From Methanomicrobiales archaeon (GTDB taxonomy: Archaea; Halobacteriota; Methanomicrobia; Methanomicrobiales; Methanospirillaceae), in contig JAAEET010000014.1 in NCBI GenBank assembly GCA_013415565.1, positions 1 through 37,458 of the forward strand: DNA of 37,458 bases, read 5' to 3'. This document shows, one piece after another, positions 1 through 8,129 of the stretch (position 1 is the first letter of the stretch; each line of letters starts with the position of its first letter). A model generated the notes under the pieces. The model saw only the letters and a program-made list of their open reading frames with translations. It did no database searches and was not told the origin of the DNA. A program made the translations under genes and the position numbers.

Positions 1-49
1 ACCAGAAACGGATCCTTTTTCTCCTGAGGGATCTGCACGATCTGCCCGT

Positions 50-2671
50 TCAGGGCTGAATGGCTCTCCGTTTCAAAGCTTTATAAATCTCAAACCATGT
101 CACACTCAGCACGCCGGCACAGAGAGCTCCCAGAATTTCCCTGGGACCAACGGGGGCAAACTGGAATATCTCCTGGAAAAATGGAAACGCCAGTACGACA
201 GCGAGGAAAAAGAGGGTCCCTCCCATGACCCACCAGAATGCCAGGTTGGGTTTCCGGAGACTGCTGACGATGCTCTCTGTCCAGGACCGGTTGGTACAGA
301 TGAGGGCAAGGTTTGCGATGACTATGGTGACAAAGGTGAGGGTCCTGGTTTCAGCAGTATCAAGACCGCGGCTCACCGCAGAAAGGTAGACGGCCAGCAC
401 GACTGCCAGGACACCCAATCCCTGGGCGAGGGCAAGGAGCGTCGTCTGTTTGTCGAGGAGATGCTCGCCCGGGTCCCGCGGTGACCGCTGCATGACGTCG
501 GCTTCCGCCCGTTCGGCCTCAAATACCACCGAACAAGCAGGGTCGATAATGAGCTCGAGGAAGACGACGTGGACCGGCAGAAGGATGAGCGGCCACCCCA
601 GGAGCACCGGTGCGAGCGATATACCGGCTATGGGAACGTGCACCGAGATGATGTAGGCCATCGCTTTCTTCAGGTTATCGTAGATTCTCCGTCCCATCCG
701 CACCGCAGCAACAATGGATGCAAAATTGTCGTCGAGCAGGACAAGAGAGGACGCTTCACGGGCGACATCGGTCCCCCTTTCGCCCATGGCAATGCCGATA
801 TTGGCGGATTTCAGGGCCGGCGCATCGTTCACCCCGTCGCCGGTCATGGCCACGACTTCCCCGTTCTGCTTGAGAGCCTCGACGATGACAAGTTTCTGCT
901 CCGGAACCACCCGGGCAAAGATGTCTGCTTTCCCGACCGCACCGGTCACCGCCCTGTTATCCATGGATTCCATCTGGGGACCGGTGATGACCTCTTCTAC
1001 GGATCGAAGCCCGATCTCCCTCCCGATATAACGGGCTGTGGCCGGGTAGTCACCGGTAATCATGACCACCCGGATTCCTGCCGAGTAGCATTCACCGATT
1101 GCATCTGCCGCATCGGGCCGCACCGGGTCTGCAAATCCGATCAGTCCCAGGTGAGTGAATGAAAATTCATGCTGCCCGTCGGGGAGATCTTTCTTCCCGA
1201 AGGAGCTTTTTGCAACGGCGATGACCCGGAGCCCTTCGGCGGCAAGCTTCTCAACTTCGACGCCGACGGCCTGCGCATCAGCCGGTGAAAGATGGCAGAG
1301 GTCGGCGATTGCTTCGGGTGCACCCTTGGCAGCAATCACGTATTCCTCGCCCGTCCGTGATCGCCAGACATTGGACATGGCGAGCAGTTCCCGGGAGAGG
1401 GGATACTCCTGCACGAGCTCCCAGTCCCGGTGCAGGTGCTCGGTCCCGTCGAGATCGTCGCATCCTTTCTGGAGAAGGGCCTGCTCCATGGGATCGAAGG
1501 GGTCTTTCTTGCAGGAAAGGATGGCAAACTCAAGGAGCTCGTGGAATGGTTCAGGCAGGCTCTGGTCCTTCCTGATATCGCATGCGAAGATCTGTCCCTG
1601 CGCCTCCAGGCGGGCGACGGTCATCCGGTTGAGGGTGAGGGTCCCCGTCTTGTCAACACAGAGCACGGTTGCAGCCCCGAGTGTCTCGATGGCCGGAACG
1701 TGCCGGGTGAGAACGTTCACCTTCGACAGGCGCCAGGCTCCCAGTGCCAGGAACACCGTGAGCACCACGGGGAATTCCTCGGGGAGGATGGCCATGGCCA
1801 GCGTTATCCCGGCAAGGAGGCCATTGAGCCAGTCCCCCCGCGTAATCCCGTAGACGATTACAACCGTCGCAAAAAGGAGAAGTCCGATCAGGGCTATACT
1901 CCGGACGATGCGGGCCGTCTCCCCGTGCAGTTTCGTCTCTTCACGCTCGAGACGCTGCAGGGCTCTGCCGATCCGGCCCATCTCGGTGTTCGTGCCGATC
2001 GCCGTGACTTCGGCAACCCCCTGCCCCTGCACGACAAGGGTACCGGAGAAGAGCCAGGGGAAGTCGTCGCCACCGGGCCTCCGCTCGCCCTCCATGGGAC
2101 CGGGAAATTTCCGGACCGGGACGGATTCCCCGGTCAGGAGTGATTCATCCACCATCAGATTGTTCCCGGCCAGGAGAACCGCATCTGCGGCAATACGATC
2201 CCCCTCGCTCACCAGCATGAGATCGCCCCTGACCACTTCACGGCCGGCTATTCTTGACCGCGAACCGCCCCTGATGACGAGTGCCCGGGGGCTCGAGAGG
2301 TTTCGGAGAGCTTCCAGTGCATTCTCGGTCTTCCGTTCCTGGTACACCGTGATGCCGATGATAACCAGGACAAAGGAGAGCAGAATCAGTCCTTCCTGGA
2401 CATCCCCGATGATGAAATAGATCAGGCCTGCTGCAACGAGGAGGAGGAACATCGGTTCCCTGACAACCCCGGTAATGATCCCGAGAATCCCCCGCTTTTC
2501 CCCGGAGGGCAGCTCATTGTACCCTTCCTGCTGCAACCGGCGTCCAGCCTCTTCCGGTGAGAGGCCGGTAAAAGCACTGATATCAAGCATCACCATGGCA
2601 GATCCTGATAGGAGTATCGATATCTGCTCTCGTTCCCTAAAGGTTTGACGGTCTTCCTGATCAGATATCAA
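50..2671 (-). CDS. Cation-translocating P-type ATPase (HAD-IC family)
   Basis: Full-length ORF with DKTGTLT phosphorylation motif, TGES actuator motif, MITGD and TGDGVNDAPALK hinge motifs, PEEFPVV in TM4, multiple TM helices. Start may be the internal Met at 2596 (MVMLDISAFTGLSPEEA). Confidence 0.95.
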   Translation of the reverse strand: MISDQEDRQTFREREQISILLSGSAMVMLDISAFTGLSPEEAGRRLQQEGYNELPSGEKRGILGIITGVVREPMFLLLVAAGLIYFIIGDVQEGLILLSFVLVIIGITVYQERKTENALEALRNLSSPRALVIRGGSRSRIAGREVVRGDLMLVSEGDRIAADAVLLAGNNLMVDESLLTGESVPVRKFPGPMEGERRPGGDDFPWLFSGTLVVQGQGVAEVTAIGTNTEMGRIGRALQRLEREETKLHGETARIVRSIALIGLLLFATVVIVYGITRGDWLNGLLAGITLAMAILPEEFPVVLTVFLALGAWRLSKVNVLTRHVPAIETLGAATVLCVDKTGTLTLNRMTVARLEAQGQIFACDIRKDQSLPEPFHELLEFAILSCKKDPFDPMEQALLQKGCDDLDGTEHLHRDWELVQEYPLSRELLAMSNVWRSRTGEEYVIAAKGAPEAIADLCHLSPADAQAVGVEVEKLAAEGLRVIAVAKSSFGKKDLPDGQHEFSFTHLGLIGFADPVRPDAADAIGECYSAGIRVVMITGDYPATARYIGREIGLRSVEEVITGPQMESMDNRAVTGAVGKADIFARVVPEQKLVIVEALKQNGEVVAMTGDGVNDAPALKSANIGIAMGERGTDVAREASSLVLLDDNFASIVAAVRMGRRIYDNLKKAMAYIISVHVPIAGISLAPVLLGWPLILLPVHVVFLELIIDPACSVVFEAERAEADVMQRSPRDPGEHLLDKQTTLLALAQGLGVLAVVLAVYLSAVSRGLDTAETRTLTFVTIVIANLALICTNRSWTESIVSSLRKPNLAFWWVMGGTLFFLAVVLAFPFFQEIFQFAPVGPREILGALCAGVLSVTWFEIYKALKRRAIQP

Positions 2672-2860
2672 CGTTCCCGCTTTGGGCGGTTTATCCCTCA
2701 GATGTCAGTTCCATTCCAGGTCCTGCAACCGCCTGTACATTTCGGATTCCGCCATTCGGATACCCGGCAAGAATCCCTGCCGGACAGGCACCGGTGAGGA
2801 ACCATTATTATCCTGCAGGCCGGGTATGTTCAGTGATACCGGAACGTAAGGTGGGGTATT

Positions 2861-3586
2861 GTGAAGAGAACAGCCGTGTACAGCCTGGTTTTCATAGCCG
2901 TGGCACTTGGCGCATTGATCTGTCTTGCCCTTGTCTTCGGGATCCGGCAGGAACCGGCACAGCATGATATTCCGGTGAGCCCCGGGGTAGGGCGGGTACT
3001 TCTGCCTCCGCCCCGGTCAGAGGGAATGTATTCCGTGGAACAGGCCCTTGCTTCCCGGAGATCGGTCCGGGCGTTCGCTTCACGGCCGCTCCGCCTCACC
3101 GATGCGTCCCAGATTCTCTGGGCCTGCCAGGGGATATCAGGGCCAGGCGGGCTCCGGACAGCCCCTTCTGCCGGGGCCCTCTATCCCCTTGAAGTGTTCC
3201 TTGTTTCAGGAGAGGTGGAAGGACTCGCACCGGGAATCTACCGCTATCTTCCCGCAGACCATACCCTGGAGACAATCCGCAGCGGGGATTTCCGGAATGA
3301 TCTCTTCGGGAGCGCCTTGAACCAGACTGCAGTCCGTGATGCACCGGCCACGCTGGTGATTGCCGGGGTGTATGACCGGACTACCGGAAAATACGGTGAG
3401 CGGGGGATCCGGTACGTGCATATGGAGGCCGGGCATGCTGCAGAAAATGTGTATCTCCAGGCCGGCGCCCTCGGTGTCGGGACGGTCTCAATCGGCGCAT
3501 TCCACGACGGAGAAGTGCAGAGAATTCTCCTGCTCGACAACGAAGATCCCCTCTACCTCATGCCGGTAGGCTATCTTCCCTGGTGA
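2861..3586 (+). CDS. SagB-type dehydrogenase / nitroreductase-family protein with N-terminal TM anchor
   Basis: N-terminal hydrophobic segment, then SRRSVRAF, TAPSAGALYPLEVFLV, HMEAGHAAENVYLQAGALGVGTVSIGAF typical of SagB/ThcOx nitroreductase-like proteins. Confidence 0.85.
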   Translation: MKRTAVYSLVFIAVALGALICLALVFGIRQEPAQHDIPVSPGVGRVLLPPPRSEGMYSVEQALASRRSVRAFASRPLRLTDASQILWACQGISGPGGLRTAPSAGALYPLEVFLVSGEVEGLAPGIYRYLPADHTLETIRSGDFRNDLFGSALNQTAVRDAPATLVIAGVYDRTTGKYGERGIRYVHMEAGHAAENVYLQAGALGVGTVSIGAFHDGEVQRILLLDNEDPLYLMPVGYLPW

Positions 3587-4638
3587 TACCGCCGTTCGAG
3601 TCCAGGGATTTTTACCGGTGGGCAAACCGGGGGAGAGCGCGCTTTCTCCACCATACCTACCTCGAGCCGGATACCTCTCCCACCCGGATGATTCACTTTT
3701 ATGACCAGAGGAGACCCATTACTGGTTACTTTCTTCAGTCCTGGAGCAGCATGACCCCGCGAGCCGCAATCGATCTCCTCCGCCTTCATTTCTTCTTTGC
3801 CTGGCCGATCCTCTTCTGCTCGGGGTTCCTCCTGGCTGCAAGCGTCACCGGAACATTCTCATGGATCGATCTTCTGCGGGCGGCGCTGATCGGATTTTTC
3901 GGCTTTGAAGCTGGATTTTTACTGAACGATTACGTCGACCGGGACTACGACCGGAAGGACGTGGAACCGCACCTCACCCGGTACTGGCGGCTCTTTGGGA
4001 CCCGCCCTATCCCGGCAGGAAGTATCACCCCGCAGCAGACGCTCTCCCTCCTGCTCATCCTGGTCGGCATCACCATCGCCCTGATCCTGACCCTTCCGTT
4101 CCCGAATTCCTTCTTTGTCCTTACCATCATGGCATACAGCTATGGGGTCGAGATCTTTTACCAGATCAGGAAGCGAAACCAGCGCTTTCCCGTCGCGCAA
4201 CTGGTGGGAAGGACCGACTTCGCCCTCTTCCCGGTCGCCGGTTATCTCTGTGTCGGGAGCCCCGACCTCCCCGCCCTCCTGTATTTCCTGTTCTTCTACC
4301 CCTTTGCCCTGGCCCATCTCGGGGTTAACGATCTTGTCGATTTTATCAATGATCGGGCACGGGGGATGAACAGTATCACGGTCATGTACGGAATACCAGG
4401 AACAGTATCCTGGATTGCCGGATTCAGCGTGGTTCATGCATGCACGACGCTGCTCTTCATGAGCGTACTCGGATGGATCGCATGGGCCGGCCTGCTTGCG
4501 GGTCTGGGTCTCCTGCTGATCGCAAACGTCACAATCCTGCGGAGGCGTAATCCGGCGGCCGGCCTCCGCGTCCTCCCGCTCTTCCATATCGCCATGCTGG
4601 TATATGCGGTTTCGATACTGGTGGATTCGGTGCTATAA
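3583..4638 (+). CDS. UbiA-family prenyltransferase-like integral membrane protein
   Basis: NDYVDRDYDRKD (NDxxDxxxD) and NDLVDFINDRARG second Asp motif, multiple TM helices. GTG start overlaps the preceding stop (GTGA). Confidence 0.75.
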   Translation: MIPPFESRDFYRWANRGRARFLHHTYLEPDTSPTRMIHFYDQRRPITGYFLQSWSSMTPRAAIDLLRLHFFFAWPILFCSGFLLAASVTGTFSWIDLLRAALIGFFGFEAGFLLNDYVDRDYDRKDVEPHLTRYWRLFGTRPIPAGSITPQQTLSLLLILVGITIALILTLPFPNSFFVLTIMAYSYGVEIFYQIRKRNQRFPVAQLVGRTDFALFPVAGYLCVGSPDLPALLYFLFFYPFALAHLGVNDLVDFINDRARGMNSITVMYGIPGTVSWIAGFSVVHACTTLLFMSVLGWIAWAGLLAGLGLLLIANVTILRRRNPAAGLRVLPLFHIAMLVYAVSILVDSVL

Positions 4639-4816
4639 TGGTGTGGTGTCGAAGATCATTTCGTGAATTTCACGGTTTTCCGGAACTCCGCTCCCGGGTA
4701 TTCACCCTTAGCATGTGTTCTCCTGAACCCATACCATCCCTTCATTATTTATCTGAACGGCCGGAAACATTGCCTGCAGGATACTCTTCCCGGCCAATAA
4801 TGTGACGTGGTCTGCC

Positions 4817-5392
4817 ATGGAAAACACGCGCCATTCCCCTCTCCGGGCTCTGGTTTCGGGGCTGATTGGAATCATCATATTCCTGCTCGTCCTCGTGCTC
4901 TTCAGGTTTATCGCTGATCATACCTCCTGGGCACTCTTCTCGGGATTTGTCGATCTCCTCTCCGCAAACGCCCCGCTCATCATCTTCTTCTCTGTCATGT
5001 TCATGATCGGGGATATCTTTGCGGCCTTCTCGTTCCCGTTCAACCTCCCCTTCCCGATCTTCAGTGCTGTCGGAAGCGTCCTCCTCGTCACATTCATCAT
5101 CAGGATCATCGTGTTCATCGACACCTTCTATGCCATCGGCATTTCTCCCACCCTCGAACTGGTGAAGCTGATCCTCTACCCGCTCACCATTATCGTGGTC
5201 CTGGTTGCAGGCTACCTCTCTATCGCAGCGCAGTTCCGCAAAGAGGCCCCGGGATATACCGGACCGTCACCGGAAACGGGTCAGCCCGGGCGCTCTACGG
5301 TCAGCCCGACCTGGGAAGAGGTCGGTGACGAGTTCCGGCAGATGTTCTACGATCTGTTCAGGCGGATCCGCGATGATATAAACCGGAAATAG
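4817..5392 (+). CDS. Hypothetical integral membrane protein (about 4 TM helices, charged C-terminal tail)
   Basis: ORF with clear TM segments; ORF track starts at 4802 (GTG), ATG at 4817. Confidence 0.65.
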   Translation: MENTRHSPLRALVSGLIGIIIFLLVLVLFRFIADHTSWALFSGFVDLLSANAPLIIFFSVMFMIGDIFAAFSFPFNLPFPIFSAVGSVLLVTFIIRIIVFIDTFYAIGISPTLELVKLILYPLTIIVVLVAGYLSIAAQFRKEAPGYTGPSPETGQPGRSTVSPTWEEVGDEFRQMFYDLFRRIRDDINRK

Positions 5393-5577
5393 ACCTGTGC
5401 GTCCGTGCATGCGGTGCTGGCTGCAGATGAAGGTCCACCGTCCGGAATAGGAATGATTCGAGCGACCTTGGAACCAGAGACGACGTCCGTGTTGGGGGAT
5501 TTCCACGGGCGGTAACGATTAAAAGGGGGAGCCCGCTGCAACTTCCCGGAGCTTCACATTATCGTCGGAAGAAAGAT

Positions 5578-6183
5578 TCAGACGGGGAAGATTTTTTCCC
5601 CGTAAACCTCGTTGATCACCTGGCCGAGCCCGATGTAGATGGCGAGTGCCCCCGCTACCACACCGGCCAAACCCCCCAGCGTATGAATGGTCTGCATCCC
5701 GGTAAGAGTCGCGGCTACCAGCAGAACTACCAGGAGCACCACGAAGAACAGGGTTACCGCAAGGATCTTGTGCATTTTCAGTGTGCAGATGAACAGTCCA
5801 AGGGCAAAGATACCCCAAACCGCAAGAAATGCGGCCATATCCATGGCACCGGGTTTTTCTGAAAGACCAAGGACGGGAAGAAGCAGGATTGTGGCAAAGG
5901 AGAGCCAGAAGAAACCGAAGCTCCCGAAGGTCAGGAGTCCGAACGTGTTATTCTTTTTCCATTCGAGGATTCCGGCCAGGATCTGGGCGATGCCCCCATA
6001 AAAGAGAGCCATCGCAAGGATCGGACTGCTGAGGGCGGTTATTCCGGCATTATGCAGACTCAACACAATCGTCGTCATACCAAAGGCACAAAGGCCCAGT
6101 GGGGCCGGATTTGCCGTATTGTCAATCAGGAACAGGCTGTTTCGGTTCTCTGTCTCACGGTGGGTCATGCTTTTCAGCTCCAA
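5578..6183 (-). CDS. GPR1/FUN34/YaaH (AceTr) family acetate transporter
   Basis: N-terminal NPAPLGLCAFGMTTIVLSLHNAGI signature and six-TM pattern. Confidence 0.9.
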   Translation of the reverse strand: MELKSMTHRETENRNSLFLIDNTANPAPLGLCAFGMTTIVLSLHNAGITALSSPILAMALFYGGIAQILAGILEWKKNNTFGLLTFGSFGFFWLSFATILLLPVLGLSEKPGAMDMAAFLAVWGIFALGLFICTLKMHKILAVTLFFVVLLVVLLVAATLTGMQTIHTLGGLAGVVAGALAIYIGLGQVINEVYGEKIFPV

Positions 6184-7087
6184 GATGCTGGACCGCTGTT
6201 GCCATTCAACCCGTTTATTTCATCCCGGGCAAACCGCTCTTCCGGCAGAGGTGCAGGAGGCAGATACCGGTCCGGCATCTTCCCCCTTAAGCACCTGCAA
6301 CAAACGTGATGGATCATGCCGGACCTGCAGGATGTATGCTATCCGGTGCACCATTCCTCTCAGCTAGAGCACCGCTGCATCTAAATCTTTCCAAATATTC
6401 CGGAGGCGGACCGGACACGTAGGAGCGGAGTCCGGCAGTATGTCCCGGGTATCACCCTCCCGTATACCGACCTGCATCGCGGAAGAGCCATCTTGTTCGC
6501 TCCTATTATCGTGTTTTCTGCACTTTCCATGAAGTAAGTTCAGATGAGACAGGATATGAGGACTGCTCTTCGCGAGGGCAGAATCTTTTCCCTTGGCACC
6601 AGTTTCAAAAGACGGTGAACCGAACGTCGCCCGATGGGTGCGGTCTTTGCCCGGGATGCGGAAACCAGCGGGATCGGCAACCATTTCATGAGAGCGACGA
6701 TCCAGAATATTCTGGAAAATCCCCGGGCCTGTCCTCTACGTGTGGGATCCGGGGATCACCGGATGCTGCAAGATCAAAAGCGATATTCCTGTCAGAACAC
6801 AGGGAGCGGATTACGAGACCATGCATGACCGAAGTGAGAAAGGTGAGGCCGGGTCTCCACTGCACGTCGCTCCTGGTGATGAAGGTCACCGAAATTTGAT
6901 TGTGTGCCGGGAAAATCCGCCGGGAAGCGGCTGATCTGAAAGAGTTGCCAGGACATTCCTGGCTTCCCACAGATTTTGCCTGCCGGAATAAATGCCAGAT
7001 CCTCCGGTAATGTTTTCCCCCATACCCAGGAACAGGTTTTCGAAAAGTAATTATGGCTCAAATTTCATGTTCAGTCAGGATACTTCC

Positions 7088-7966
7088 ATGAAAAAAACGA
7101 CCCTTCTTCGGAAGCTGATCAATAGTCCGGAAATCCTGGTCATTCCCGTTGTCCACGACCCTTTGTGTGCACGGATCGCCGAACAGGCAGGGATACAGGC
7201 AATATTCTCAGCAGGATACGCAAATTCGGCGGCATACCTGGGAAAACCTGATGTATCCCTGATGACACTGACCGAGATGGTGGATTGTGCCTCCCGGATT
7301 GTTGACGCCGTGAATATCCCGGTTTTTGCCGATGGTGATACGGGATATGGGAACGTGACCAATGTCATCAGGATGGTCGAACTTTATGAAAAAGCCGGTG
7401 TTGCCGGGCTGTTCATCGAGGACCAGGTGTTTCCCAAGCGCTGCGGGCACATGGATGAGAAGGAGGTGATTTCCGCCGGAGAGATGGTCGCGAAGATCCA
7501 TGCGGCCGTGGATGCCCGGAAGGACCCTGATCTGGTGATCATGGCGCGGACTGATGCAATCGCTGTTCATGGGATCGATGAGGCAATCTTCCGCGCGAAC
7601 CTCTACCATGATGCCGGAGCCGACCTGCTGTTCGTGGAGGCTCCCCGGTCAGTCGACCAGATGCGGCGCATCTGCTCGGAGGTGAAGGGGCCGACCTTCG
7701 CCAACAACCTCCCGGGCGGGAAATCTCCGGTTCTTTCCGCACAGGAGTTGCAGGACATCGGGTATGCCGTTGTCGCCGACGCCACCTCCTGCACCTACGT
7801 CATTGCCCATGCGGTCGGGGAACTGTTCGCCGAACTGGCAAGGACCGGATCGTCTGCAGGGTTGACCGATCGCATGCTCCTCTTTGATGAATTCAACCGG
7901 CTGGTCGGTCTTCCGGAAATCAGGGAAAGGGAACGGAAATACGCCTCATTCCTTCCGGGCGGGTGA
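7088..7966 (+). CDS. Isocitrate lyase / phosphoenolpyruvate mutase superfamily protein (methylisocitrate-lyase/oxaloacetate-decarboxylase-like)
   Basis: FADGDTGYGN, EDQVFPKRCGHM, VIMARTDA, LFVEAP motifs. Internal ATG at 7088 preferred over ORF-track start 6992. Confidence 0.88.
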   Translation: MKKTTLLRKLINSPEILVIPVVHDPLCARIAEQAGIQAIFSAGYANSAAYLGKPDVSLMTLTEMVDCASRIVDAVNIPVFADGDTGYGNVTNVIRMVELYEKAGVAGLFIEDQVFPKRCGHMDEKEVISAGEMVAKIHAAVDARKDPDLVIMARTDAIAVHGIDEAIFRANLYHDAGADLLFVEAPRSVDQMRRICSEVKGPTFANNLPGGKSPVLSAQELQDIGYAVVADATSCTYVIAHAVGELFAELARTGSSAGLTDRMLLFDEFNRLVGLPEIRERERKYASFLPGG

Positions 7967-8129
7967 GACAGGCCCCCCGGAAACCCTGAATTCTCATACC
8001 ACCGTGTGCTGATTTTTTACTGCTCTGTATCTGATATCGACTATTCCAGGAAAACCGTCTCCGGATTCCCGGACGGACGGCCGGGACCAGGAGACCGGAG
8101 GTCGCAGCACCGGATAATCCAACCCTGAT

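Noticed and set aside
2861-4638. RiPP/azole biosynthetic cluster suggested by the SagB-like gene
   Set aside because: No YcaO cyclodehydratase, precursor peptide or dedicated exporter nearby.
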